In this document: positions 20,201-26,840 of the stretch, one piece after another
Layout: each line of letters begins with the position of its first letter
Position numbering within the stretch: the first letter of the stretch is position 1
NCBI GenBank assembly: GCA_006503475.1
Contig: RSEH01000020.1
Span: forward strand, 166,165-230,164
Source of the DNA: Stentor roeselii
Lineage: Eukaryota > Ciliophora > Heterotrichea > Heterotrichida > Stentoridae
Direction of reading: 5' to 3'
Length of the DNA: 64,000 nucleotides
Made by a program: the position numbers and the translations under genes
The notes under the pieces: model-generated
What the model was told of the DNA's origin: nothing
Databases searched by the model: none
Seen by the model: only the letters and a program-made list of their open reading frames with translations

Positions 20201-21902
20201 CAAGTGTCTGGAAACTGGACACAAGGAAGGCCATTGGGTTGTTTTGCAGAATATTCATCTTATGCCTCGCTGGCTGCTGGTCCTTGAAAAGAAACTCGAC
20301 GCTTTCGCCTCTGAAGGCTCAAATATTGACTTTAGACTATTCCTGAGTGCCGAGCCGTCAACAGAGATCCCCATCGGGATCCTTGACAGAAGCATCAAGT
20401 TAACTAATGAACCTCCTCAGGGCATGAAGGCCAACTTGAAGCGAGCTTTTGCCCAGTTCCCTAAAGAAGACTTCAACGAAAAAGACCCAAGAGTCAAGTC
20501 AATTCTTTTCGGTCTTTGTTACTTCCACGCGACAGTCGTTGAAAGAAGGAAATTCGGTCCTAAAGGATGGAACATGCGTTATCCCTTCAGCGTTGGTGAC
20601 TTGCGAGACTCTTCTCTTGTGCTTTATAATTACCTGGAAAATGGCTCAGGTTCCACTAAAATCCCTTGGGAGGACTTGAGGTACATCTTCGGAGAAATCA
20701 TGTACGGAGGACACATCGTCGATGACTGGGACCGAAAACTCTGCAGAGCTTACTTGACCAACTTGATGGACAACCCGCTCCTGGACGAAACTGAAATGTT
20801 CCCCTTCTCAGATGGAAAAGCTGCGAGTTTCAAATCGCCTAGTCCCACTGATTACCTGAAGTATGTTGAGTATATTGATGAGAAGTTCCCGCCTGAAACG
20901 CCTTTGGCCTTCGGAATGCACTCGAATGCTGAAATTGGATTTAGAACTACTCAGGGCAACTTTATGTTCAGCACTTTACTTGAACTCGCTCCGAAAGATG
21001 AAGCAAGTGCTGATGAGGCCAATGTAAGGACCAAGAATGAAATCGCCCAAGAAATCGTTACTCATATTTTAGATGATCTCAACTTGGAAAACATGAAATT
21101 CGACCTGGAAGATATCAAGTCTAAGATCCCTGAAGGAGAAGAAAAGCTTTGCTTTATCAATGTCTTTTTGCAGGAATGTGAATATATGAATGTTTTAACT
21201 CAGGAGATTTTAAGAAGTCTACAAGAAATCAACTTGGCTTTGAATGGAGAACTGACTGCTACTGAGAAGATGGAGCAGACCATTGACAGTCTTGTTCTGG
21301 AAAGAGTTCCTGTCACTTGGACTGAACTTGCTTATCCTTCTTGCAGAGGTCTTGGCTCCTGGCTGGTGAACCTTCAGCTGAGGGTCGAGCAGCTGAGTAC
21401 CTGGAAAGATGAACCGACGAACATTCCCAAGATAACAAACATAGCACGACTGTTCAACCCTCAGTCGTTTTTGACAGCAGTGAAGCAGTACCACGCTCAA
21501 AGGACTCAATCAGAGCTGAACCGACTTTACATTCAGACTGACATAACCAAGAGATTCGAACATGAGACTGAAGACGCTCCAAGAGAAGGCACTTTGGTCA
21601 CTGGACTCTTCTTGGATGGCGCCAGGTGGGACGTGACTAACAATCAACTAGATGAAAGCAGGCCTAAAGAAATGTTTTGTCCTATGCCAGTCGTCAACTG
21701 TAAAGCAGCCATTGTGCAGGTTGAGGCCAAGGAAGATAAAAATCTTTACCTTTGTCCTGTTTACAAGACTGAAAATCGAGGAAATACTTATGTTTTTACT
21801 TCTCAGTTAAGAACTCCAAGATACCCTGCACCGAAGTGGGTGTTGGCTGGTGTCGCGATGATCATGGATATTGAAGGTCTTGGAGATACTTCAAAGAAAT
21901 AA
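8247..21902 (+). CDS. axonemal dynein heavy chain (outer-arm beta-like)
   Basis: A single 4551-residue frame, the normal length for an axonemal dynein heavy chain. The four P-loops are present and intact: AAA1 GPAGTGKT at about 1887, AAA2 GPPGCGKT at 2169, AAA3 GVSGTGKT at 2499, AAA4 GVGGSGKQ at 2848. AAA1 is followed by CFDEFNRI and ITMNPGYAGRTELPE. The stalk coiled coils run roughly from residue 3090 to 3400 and flank the microtubule-binding tip (GKPTQPIQDV). The C-terminal cap ends with CPVYKTENRGNTYVF and WVLAGVAMI. The tail and cap look most like the DNAH9/11/17 (outer-arm beta) class; class assignment is by eye. It converts ATP hydrolysis into sliding of doublet microtubules for ciliary beating. 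There is no intron in 13.6 kb. The LRR gene begins 37 bp downstream. Confidence 0.96.
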   Translation: MSQDKPTIVTREDYIIFRVLALLGLKRSTDRLKKPLENEDNQRTMQTFLGAHDDLGHLIMYQTGGDNLIISEKAPPTSTMRRKIVLVYKTIRGVEILMEKLPELLGFMELSKNALENMSLTCQEVFLPVLANPANQQGWSDLVSKDLIENKFHNFLSTIYVTIGEVKGRTMLPIPPQETTTSDRISSKDKAHVLEGAVITWTKQIKNVLKQDPETALKQGQDPGPLVELDFWNNKAENLNSIHQQLQSEKISKVLKFLEQNKSTYTNQFSKLKKEVKAARLEANDNYKYLKTLQPLFIELTDESKEFSDLELVFVPIMHTILLIWEHSEYYNTPARLVVLIREICNAIITQACKYLSGKDIFEMITNEEPGIACDKLGMILDIIAKFKEAFFEYKAQAKDSWNITTNALFVRLDAFSERCQDIQHLTTTIVQFSKLNKIEIGGTKGKTLTTSVKQIHTEFLQAVDEFKKVTYDIMNVGAKEFDDDFYEFRCKIKELERRLASILTQGFDDSDTIYGRFKLLDSFEGLLTRPIIQDELEKKHITLIESYKQDVKAVQQIFLENKALVDKLDPRAPISKNMPPVTGAINWTRGLMERIKEPMEKLSNLSQTVLEREEYKDVQKLYKSLMKNLSEYQQAKKEEWASEVEKSCKDKLNQPLLAKDSKDLLKVNFDPVLVKLLREVKYFLLINMQVPQAAQKIFTDQEVYRTQTGNLDMIVGMYNEIKQNLHPVEYPLLHERILKMDQILEPGFKELKWRSANINDFIHSAMSFVKDVNSTVKSMQSNLASIQRVMAKWAEKPLLERKSKPMTPDDFDQAHKASVVNRHSEITTGGRDINKLMKETGECVKGAKKSPEWITYQDFVNEKVIKGLGEVISISLFHLSDLFDPVIIKKTDVMPMFDIRIELADTRVVYTPEIESKVRENGLRDLVHGWIKDFMKICTLVNRIDTAPGDYLIEVRDQFEIKFGLSKIENHLDWIENETNKFKNTFLEYSYLWNEDLNQVFDEFLKLAEVTKKSDDPNYDEEEEKAKDEKLKSHPIFQGVSIKIPELNLFNEKISHLKTVQTKIMSVQSPNDIAWLRISVEPLKIALNKRVTNWINIYTEFLQKNVTGTIRNLTKFIENIGKAIEIQDSENIPQDILMRVMSSIRDVRTIKNKCDTLFTPMREQVVMLKKHGVNTDGDLIGKIDELKNKWDELKGKVERVKGMIMVHQTEETKKIKIKLSEFDRKVDKFREEFIKSCPFSFEELSDEIINGSYELIDKLHKSVLEINSEANGINELNELFELDRLNYRPLKECKQELELLKCLWDAISLVQNQYSDWKTTLWDKIDTEELLEQNKNLERMTKALPKELRGWRGYIALSDTVKNMTTVLPLINELHSPCMEPRHWSALMNITQKVINHTSPTFCLENLLQLKLHNFADDVTEIVSQAAKEATIEKKLNNIENLWAKSELTFETHKDCPVILPLDETIEMLEQHSMELISMQSGGKGVEYFRERLNHWLGTLKTVETVLTVWIKVQRNWRRLETIFLASEDIRSQLPDETKQFEQVDNDFREVMAEVRENPLVVEATVVEGREEALNNLYQQIEHCESKLNDYLAQKKKQFPRFYFVSNQALLDILSNGNNPHKVCEYLGDLFDGMRAIHFEEVNGRKLNSAVGMYSKTETEYVPFPDKVNGGRFVCEGAVEFWLGELETMMRKVLKCILENARQTAELWDIQGEKSRDIWLDDYPAQIALVGTQIVWTEEVARTIEEVFAGSESAMKDYFKVSNERINKLIDRVIDPKISKDLRAKIITIITIDVHGRDVVDKFALNKVSDTTAFAWQSQLKFEWRDDQAIKDPNKDCRITICDWKTVYTYEYVGNCGRLVITPLTDRCYITLTQALKLTMGGAPAGPAGTGKTETVKDLGRAIGLPVIVFNCSPQMNKESMGRIFLGLAQTGAWGCFDEFNRISIEVLSVVSTQVKSILDSQKEKKDRFNFEEEENIVLKHTVGMFITMNPGYAGRTELPENIKALFRSCAMVVPDTILICENMLMSEGFKNARLLSHKFVTLYELSRELLSKQKHYDWGLRAVKSVLRMAGKLRRADPDMDEDPVLMRALRDFNLPKIVTDDKPIFLTLIRDLFPGIDPEPKVNADLKVKVTAVTKKAKLQAEEIFVNKSIQLSEIMEVRHSVFVIGPPGCGKTQVWKMLAAVSGNECAYETINPKAVTANELFGYLTKSKEWKDGVLSVVMRDMYKNQGHFKPSHKSKWIVLDGDIDPDWIESLNTVMDDNKVLTLVSNERIPLTDAMRLIFEISHLKNATPATVSRAGVLFINETDVGTKPFMDSWLESIEDNELARSHFMLAYQQIIETNIEEIRRFTPIVPNVDLAIVQALCTILQSLLETKDFKDVYKTKDEAEKKIIYEAFFIYAGIWAIGGAIGDDKIQGSFNSWWKHIAKKFPENGTVFDYFYDPKKMSWQPWSEKLGEYIPLSDMPVSSIIVPTVDIVRVRAVVELSIDGCRPVMFVGVSGTGKTTLSKDYLSSINQEEKQFNTINFNNYTDSLALQRFIEAHVEKKMGREYGPPNGKKLLIFFIDDLNMPFVDKYGTQSPIALIIQLLNYAQLFDRDHLEEQKRLKDIQFIACMNQKSGSFTVDMRLQRHFTTFGCALPTRETLGNIFRSILGGHLRGFDNSISKLKDKVVDATIDLFKMITDNPEFSPSARKFHYQFNLRDISRIIGGVMNSTPALYRGANDKFVRLWVHECDRTFLDRLITEKDVETYKDYLTKSSKRFEEDIGPEIMISPNIYTSFVNGTGGDKAYLPIKDMAQLKKVLEERLNEYNEVNAQMNLVLFDIAMEHVCRITRIIESPGGNALLVGVGGSGKQSLNRLASFILGYDITQILVSEKYTMNEFKADIQEMYKKAGVKAGGQPMVFMITDTQIQDEKFLIYINDMLSSGYVQDLFEKDELDNIFNTLRNEAKAAGIITESAEQMLEFFIDKSRRNLHIVLCFSPVGDLFRKRARKFPGLISCTLVDWFHPWPRDALVDVGTQFLLDVDIESDEKRAAMANYMADVHVSVNEANVQFLARERRYNYTTPKSFLELIDFFKVLLRQKQSLLERSIERLKQGLDILLQTQSKVENLKKDLDVKLIEVKEKQDETDKLIAKVTVAKAGADKEMEEAGKEEAITSQLTEAANKLKEEADKKLEEAKPAMLRAKEAVDCLKKENIQEMKALGKPTQPIQDVAKAVLLLKGDKSNFTWNSALKMLANPIKFIDEIKEYKKEEIDDWILEKLKPILNQPFFNQEDMKNQNQAASFLCAWVVNVVEFNRIYKKVEPLMREKEGAEAEAAKKEEELAVVRAKVKAATDTVEGLEKELRDAVATKEKVENEASECLKKLELAKRLVGGLGSENTRWNENVAKFREDTKTVVGDALLASAFVSYIGPFSAQIRLKLWQSIWLPNIKDRDISFTPGVDPLRVLCTESDEAKWKNFGLPADRMSTENASIVTSCSRWPLIIDPQLQGSKWIRGMHGEVLEVIQFSQDRWIKRLEGTIQLGKTVLIENIGQELDAILEPLLARAIIKKGRNSFFIKLGSEEIEYSPTFKLYLQTKLSNPHYRPEIAAQCTIINFIVTESGLEDQLLATVVNLEKPELEKQKQELAKQQNDYKVILAKLEEDLLNNLSSADPNTILSNTELIEGLETTKKLAEEIKLKTIDAQKTEVQINQLREVYRRVAAEGATLYFLIISLCVVDHMYQYSLESFMTFYLKAMDKTPKYDEIDPRVFHLRENIRMTIYQWVSRGLFEKHKQIFLTQITLRLMQKGVINTPYDSQMVSFLLKCPLKPSVEKPATLDWLPDLAWASVQKLIEIEEFQPFAQHMEKDAPTRFKEWFNDITPEKAKLPLDWKRLDNTPFQKLLVLRCLRPDRLTTAVSDWIREALPNGNQYVDIDQGCSFGDILENVLEDCTNTTPIFFILSPGTDPVSDVEKIGKTKRTTNKLELNKNYWNVAMGEGTEGTAIKCLETGHKEGHWVVLQNIHLMPRWLLVLEKKLDAFASEGSNIDFRLFLSAEPSTEIPIGILDRSIKLTNEPPQGMKANLKRAFAQFPKEDFNEKDPRVKSILFGLCYFHATVVERRKFGPKGWNMRYPFSVGDLRDSSLVLYNYLENGSGSTKIPWEDLRYIFGEIMYGGHIVDDWDRKLCRAYLTNLMDNPLLDETEMFPFSDGKAASFKSPSPTDYLKYVEYIDEKFPPETPLAFGMHSNAEIGFRTTQGNFMFSTLLELAPKDEASADEANVRTKNEIAQEIVTHILDDLNLENMKFDLEDIKSKIPEGEEKLCFINVFLQECEYMNVLTQEILRSLQEINLALNGELTATEKMEQTIDSLVLERVPVTWTELAYPSCRGLGSWLVNLQLRVEQLSTWKDEPTNIPKITNIARLFNPQSFLTAVKQYHAQRTQSELNRLYIQTDITKRFEHETEDAPREGTLVTGLFLDGARWDVTNNQLDESRPKEMFCPMPVVNCKAAIVQVEAKEDKNLYLCPVYKTENRGNTYVFTSQLRTPRYPAPKWVLAGVAMIMDIEGLGDTSKK

Positions 21903-21939
21903 TTAATGAGTTTCTTAAAATTTCAGTAAATATAACTTA

Positions 21940-24576
21940 ATGAACCTAAGTGCGAAACTCCCACTCATCAAAAGAAGGGAAAATTCAAGAGAATCACTTA
22001 ACAAAAGAAGAGATTCAAAAGAATCTCTGAGTAGGTTCAGTCAACATCTATTCTCTCCACGAAAGCCAAAAGAACACCCAATCCGTTTCCTTCGGCCATC
22101 TCGTGAAAAAAGGTCAGGTTCAATGGAAAACTACTCAGGTTCAGTCGGTAACGAGGCAAAGCTGGAGTTTTACGAGACCTTCATCCACCTTCCACTGTTC
22201 ACCCAAAGAAACCGCGCAGAGAACCTGGAAGACACTCCAAACGTCTTATATCTTGAAGAGATCAACAAACAAAAGCTCTGTCCTGAGCCCTTCGGAATAG
22301 TTCGCCGCAAAGGGCCGAGCAATCAACTCGACATTCACGAGTTCGGCATGGGCGACGAGTACGCGAAGGCCTTCAGCGAAGCGATTGGGATAGTGAAAGA
22401 CATCCAGACTTTGAATTTGAGGGCTAACCGACTGACTGACAAAGGAGTCGTCAACATCCTCGCCAAGCTGACTTCAGCGAATATCAAAAGCATTGTTCTT
22501 TCTGAAAACCGTCTTGGCTTCAAGTCGGTTGAATGCCTCGGACGCGTCTTGTATAGTGTTGACTGCCAGATCAAAATATTAGAATTGGAAAATATTCATC
22601 TTGGCGAAAGAGAACTAAGCAGCTTGATTCGCTCTATTTCTGAGAATAAAACTGTCACAAAACTATGTCTTGCCAAGAATAATATTGGAGAAGGATGTGG
22701 AAGTGCCTTGAAGGATCTGCTTAGGTATAACTCGGTCATCAAGTACCTTGACTTGCATTGGAATGTTCTTGGAAAGGGAGGACTTGCGGACTTCTGTGAA
22801 GGACTTACTGAAAATGAAAGCTTGCGTCATTTGGACCTCTCCTGGAACTCCCTAGGCCGCAGTAGCAGTCTTTTAAACGCGAAGTCATTGTCCAGGTGTT
22901 TGTCAGGTCAGCAGTCTCTTCAACATTTAGACCTATCCAACAACTACTTCAACCAAAAAGAATGCGAAATCTTAGGAGACGGTCTTAAAGTGAATAAAAA
23001 GATCTACGGGATTCATGTTCAAGGCAATGACTGTGAAATCGACGCGAAAGGCTACATAATTCCAGTGGAGTACTCCAATAAGACAGAGCAAGGCCATCTA
23101 CATACGAGGATAATGGAGACTCCTCGATTCAAACCTCACAAACTCGCTCGTTTAAACTGCTGGGTCTGTGAAAAATGGGTCCAGGCCACTTTTTCATGGA
23201 GACCTGGCACGTCAGGGCCGAAACTGGACTCGCCTTTTTACGTGCATTTGGAATGTGACAACTACAAACCCACCCCCGCTGAGAAAAACGAAGACGACAC
23301 TTATACCATCACTCGAATGGTCCCTGCAGGCAACGTCAGGTTCTTTTTTCGGTCAGGGACTCGACTGCTGAGCTCAAAAGAGTACCCAACTCAAACTGTT
23401 CTTAACCCTGTCAGGTTTGAACTGAGTGCGACTGATGGCCGTCGTCCTAGTGTGTCGATTCACAGTGTTAACTCGTTATTTGTAGAGCCACAGGAATGGG
23501 ATTTCAAAAAAGTTACTGTCAAGCCCAGGAGTGACTTGAAAGTGAAAGAGTGGACTGAAGTGATTTTAGAGAAAATTATTTGGAATTTTGAAACTAGTGT
23601 TTTTAAGGGGTACCAGTTTGATAATCAAGAGATTATGGCGAAGTGCTGTAGTTATGATATTGATGTCTCGCATATCAAGGATATTATCAGTGATCCTGGT
23701 GAACTTGCTGAAGTTACTAAGATGTTGGAGATTAACTATAAAACTATCACTGAAGCTTTTAGACATTTGTCTGGACTTAGTGGAATCGAACTCTTCGCTA
23801 TCAGCAAAAATATTTTAGGAGACTTTTTGAGAAAATGTGGATTACTTGCGAATGATTATAATTTGAGTGATGTTGCTATTTTGTGGAACCTTTCTAATGC
23901 TCCTCAGTCGAAAGGAGAGATTTTTAACTCTGGTAATGGACTTTGTAGATATGAGTTTTCAGAGTTTTTGATTAGACTTGCGATTGACAAGTTTTTTAAG
24001 TCTAAACAAGCGAAATCAGTTTTAGAAGCCTTTGAAATGCTTTTGCATCAGTATATCATTCCAGTAGTAAAAACTTTTGACACAAACTCCTGGCGATCTC
24101 AATTCTACCTCCTCGAAGATGTAGACTGTGTTCTAAAAGCCTACAAGCCAATTCTAGAAAGCATATTCGTGAAGTACTCTGCAATGGGAAAAGGAGCACT
24201 AGACAAGATGAACCTAAGTGAATTCCGAATACTTTGCGGAGAAGCCGGTCTAATGAAAGGAAGTTTTGTAGTCCGAGACATCGACTGGTGTTTCCGCCAA
24301 GCAATGATGACCGAAGTTGACGAAGTCCTTGCAGGTGAGCACCTTGAAATGATTTACGTCGAGTTCATCGAAGCCCTAAGCCGAGTGGCTGACTTTTTAT
24401 ACCCGACAAGCGAGCAACACCCGAGCCTTGACAAAAAGTTAGAGTCGCTGATGCCAGCTCTGATAAACTTAGCCCCTGAAAACGTGAGCAAGTTTTTTGA
24501 AACCCCGACAGAAGAAACTTATTTGAACATGAAGTACTCCAAGAAGTTCGTGCAAAGACAAGAAGTGGTGCAATAA
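21940..24576 (+). CDS. leucine-rich repeat protein with EF-hand-like C-terminal region
   Basis: An 878-residue protein. After a basic Ser/Arg-rich start (residues 1-60), about eight RNase-inhibitor-type LRRs run from about residue 155 to 365 (LNLRANRLTDKG, LDLHWNVLGKGG, LDLSWNSLGRSS, LDLSNNYF). A central module begins with CWVCEKWVQATFSW and contains two aromatic strands ending in VRFFFRSG, which resembles a carbohydrate-binding/Ig-like beta sandwich. The C-terminal 300 residues are helical and EF-hand-like in layout (SEFRILCGEAGLM, YVEFIEALSRVADF), but no perfect calcium loop is seen. This combination fits LRR proteins found in ciliary proteomes. The gene starts 37 bp after the dynein stop and ends 17 bp before the MFS gene. 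Function is inferred only as scaffold-like. Confidence 0.85.
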   Translation: MNLSAKLPLIKRRENSRESLNKRRDSKESLSRFSQHLFSPRKPKEHPIRFLRPSREKRSGSMENYSGSVGNEAKLEFYETFIHLPLFTQRNRAENLEDTPNVLYLEEINKQKLCPEPFGIVRRKGPSNQLDIHEFGMGDEYAKAFSEAIGIVKDIQTLNLRANRLTDKGVVNILAKLTSANIKSIVLSENRLGFKSVECLGRVLYSVDCQIKILELENIHLGERELSSLIRSISENKTVTKLCLAKNNIGEGCGSALKDLLRYNSVIKYLDLHWNVLGKGGLADFCEGLTENESLRHLDLSWNSLGRSSSLLNAKSLSRCLSGQQSLQHLDLSNNYFNQKECEILGDGLKVNKKIYGIHVQGNDCEIDAKGYIIPVEYSNKTEQGHLHTRIMETPRFKPHKLARLNCWVCEKWVQATFSWRPGTSGPKLDSPFYVHLECDNYKPTPAEKNEDDTYTITRMVPAGNVRFFFRSGTRLLSSKEYPTQTVLNPVRFELSATDGRRPSVSIHSVNSLFVEPQEWDFKKVTVKPRSDLKVKEWTEVILEKIIWNFETSVFKGYQFDNQEIMAKCCSYDIDVSHIKDIISDPGELAEVTKMLEINYKTITEAFRHLSGLSGIELFAISKNILGDFLRKCGLLANDYNLSDVAILWNLSNAPQSKGEIFNSGNGLCRYEFSEFLIRLAIDKFFKSKQAKSVLEAFEMLLHQYIIPVVKTFDTNSWRSQFYLLEDVDCVLKAYKPILESIFVKYSAMGKGALDKMNLSEFRILCGEAGLMKGSFVVRDIDWCFRQAMMTEVDEVLAGEHLEMIYVEFIEALSRVADFLYPTSEQHPSLDKKLESLMPALINLAPENVSKFFETPTEETYLNMKYSKKFVQRQEVVQ

Positions 24577-24593
24577 GATTATAATAATTAATA

Positions 24594-25919
24594 ATGAACT
24601 CTTTGCTTAGACTTGAAATCGTTCTTTTTTCTGCTTTCGCTTTGAATGGGTTGAATTATAGCTTGGCATTTATTTATTGGCAGTCTATTATTGAAAATAT
24701 TGATTTAGAGACTTGGATTTCTCAGATTTTTTTGGTAATTGACTTGATTTCAGCTATTTTTAGTTTAGTGTTTGTTAGGAAGTGGTTTTTTGGAGAGAAT
24801 CGAGGGAAAATGATAACGATTGCGTCGGGACTAGCTGCTGGGTCTTGCTTTTTTAAGTCTTTTGGAAGGGGACTGTCTGTTCCTTGTGTGGTGATTGAGC
24901 GGGTTTTGAATGGAGTGAGCTTGGGGCTGATGACTAGCTGTGTTCCTGGGGTGTTACTCAGCAGCAACTCGCATAAAGCAGAAGGAATTATTTCAGTGCT
25001 TCAGTCATTTTACGCAGGCGGGTTTTTTATTGGTTCAATTTTGATGATATCAGCAGGTTTTAACTCTTACCAGTACTTCGCAATTATTCTTTCAATTTTT
25101 TACATTTTGCTGGCTTTTTTCCTTCAAATGGTCCTGAAACCTGAAGAAAAAACTACTCAAGGAAAATTCAAGTCTTTTTCTTTGATCAAGAAGCCAGTAC
25201 TAGGTACTTAGCGACTTTTATTAGAATTTCAAATCCAGTTTCTAGCATCTCTTTCATTTTACTTCGTAGAGAACCTTCTGGAGACAAGCCCAGGTTACAT
25301 CTGGACTTTTCAACACAGTTCCTTTTCAATACAGCACGTTTTTGTATTAAGTTACTTTACAGGTGCATTTTCTTCTTTTGCCGTGTCAAGACTTTTCCGT
25401 CATGAAGGGCGAATGATATGCGGGGGTTTGTTTTTAAGCAGTTTAGGCTACTGTTTGTTAAGCAGGTCAATTTACAGTTACTTTCCTATTTTCCTTAAGA
25501 GTTACTCATCAGTAGAAATCGCTGCTGTGACTCTAATCGGGAGTGGAAACGCTTTCATGTTTAGTAAGGACTAAGCAGTTCCAACTTACTCAAGAATAAT
25601 CAAAACCGCGAACAAGCATTACTCAGTAGAAAAGACAGAGTCACTCATGAACGAAATCGCTTTGACCAGTTGTTTTCATCTTTGCAGCGGCAGATTGATC
25701 GGGGTGCTGATGGGCACTTGGCTGGAATCCCTTCTTTATATCGACTCTGGACTGCTGATCTTCGCAGTCATTATCAACCTCGCAATGATTATCTACGCTT
25801 TCTTGACTGACGTTTTCAACTTATTCAACGAAGGACTTACTGACAAGTTAAACGACATTGAAATCATCGACCTGAGCATGGTGAACGAAAACGACGTGCA
25901 CCCTATTCCCATTCAATAA
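24594..25919 (+). CDS. MFS transporter, three exons with two 15-nt introns
   Basis: The uninterrupted frames break at two places, and removal of two 15-nt GT...AG introns (25197-25211 and 25564-25578) joins them into one 431-residue protein. The product has about 12 hydrophobic segments in two groups, a short central loop, and an MFS-like loop motif VRKWFFGENRGK between the second and third helices. The stretch NGVSLGLMTSCVPGVLLSS resembles the drug/amine-transporter branch of the major facilitator superfamily. The C-terminal tail is acidic and cytosolic. The substrate cannot be told. The start follows ATAATTAATA. Neighbours are on the same strand at 17 and 43 bp. Splicing of exons 2 and 3 creates an Ile codon across the junction. 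Confidence 0.88.
25197..25211 (+). other. 15-nt intron 1 of the MFS gene
   Basis: GTACTAGGTACTTAG starts with GTA and ends with TAG; an A sits at position 10, where a branch point is expected in such introns. It lies between codons (after ...IKKP). It contains an in-frame stop, so failure to splice would truncate the protein. Removing it restores an open frame into RLLLEFQIQF. Confidence 0.9.
25564..25578 (+). other. 15-nt intron 2 of the MFS gene
   Basis: GTAAGGACTAAGCAG splits a codon after its first base. Position 10 is A (CTAAG). It contains an in-frame TAA if unspliced. Removal gives the continuous reading NAFMF-IPTYSRIIK into the last exon. Confidence 0.9.
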
Positions 25920-25962
25920 TACTTAACACCACTGCTCATGTTCACCGTAAACCTCTTAAAAC

Positions 25963-26781
25963 ATGTCAGAAAAACTCTCTCAAATCAAAGACCTCTTCAA
26001 AGACGAGAGACTGGCCCAGGCCTATTCTCTGATCAACGAGGTCGGCGATTACAACCCTCAAGACGCTCCTGAAATCGACGTCATAAAAGCTGACATGAGC
26101 CTCGCTGATGAGTGTTTGTCGCTTCTCGCAGATTTAGAAAGCTGGGAACTCGTGAAACAATCTGAAGACATCGCAACTTTTTCTAAAGGAAGCAGTTCAG
26201 AGTTCATAGTTCGCTCTGAAATGTTGGTCAATTCCCCGATGCTTAACATTTTGGCTTTATTTTCAGAAGTTCACCTTTTGAAGACCTGGGTGAAAATTTT
26301 AGAAGACGCTTCATGTCTAGCGACTCCTTCGAAGTTCAGAAGGATTATTCAGTATAAGTTCGACTTGCCCTGGCCTGCGAATAACATGGACATGGTGGTT
26401 TCTGCTGTTGGGATCCCGATTCCAGAGAATAACTCGGTGCTTATTGTTTTGAGGAGTCTTGACACTGTTGAACAGTTTTTAGATGTGGCGATTCCGAAGC
26501 CGGCCGGGACTAGACTGACTTTGACGATCGGGTGTTTGAATTTGACGTATCTCGGACCTGAACAGACCCAGGTTTCTTTGATTGCGAAGAGCAACCCTCA
26601 TATGAGTATTATTCCTTCGCAGCTGATTAACTACGCAACGAAGTTCGGGATTTACTATTTTATGGAAGGTGTTAAGAATAAAACTCTCGGCTTTGCAGGA
26701 AGTGAATTTGAACAATTGATGCTGGCGAACCCGAGTTATTACAAAGACTTGAAAGAAAGGATTGATGGATTGAATAGATAA
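25963..26781 (+). CDS. START-like lipid-binding domain protein
   Basis: A 272-residue soluble protein. After a helical N-terminal region of about 60 residues comes a START-type fold: WELVKQSEDIATFSK (the first strands with the typical W...K.......Y/F..), EFIVRSEMLVNSP, LLKTWVKILEDAS (matching the '..W' after the core helix), and a C-terminal amphipathic helix ending in FMEGVKNKTLGF. START domains bind single lipid molecules, such as sterols or phospholipids, in a hydrophobic pocket. No signal peptide or membrane anchor is present, so cytosolic lipid transfer or sensing is the best guess. The ATG follows CCTCTTAAAAC. It is on the same strand as both neighbours. The ligand is unknown. Confidence 0.78.
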   Translation: MSEKLSQIKDLFKDERLAQAYSLINEVGDYNPQDAPEIDVIKADMSLADECLSLLADLESWELVKQSEDIATFSKGSSSEFIVRSEMLVNSPMLNILALFSEVHLLKTWVKILEDASCLATPSKFRRIIQYKFDLPWPANNMDMVVSAVGIPIPENNSVLIVLRSLDTVEQFLDVAIPKPAGTRLTLTIGCLNLTYLGPEQTQVSLIAKSNPHMSIIPSQLINYATKFGIYYFMEGVKNKTLGFAGSEFEQLMLANPSYYKDLKERIDGLNR

Positions 26782-26840
26782 TGTTAGAGTCATTTGTTTT
26801 CTTATGATTATTAATAAATTATTCAGAATGTCAATCTATA

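Noticed and set aside
8774-21509. Many antisense and out-of-frame open frames of 60-138 codons inside the dynein gene
   Set aside because: They lie inside a continuous dynein frame with all motifs, lack the TATAA start context and show no domain; they are by-products of codon use.
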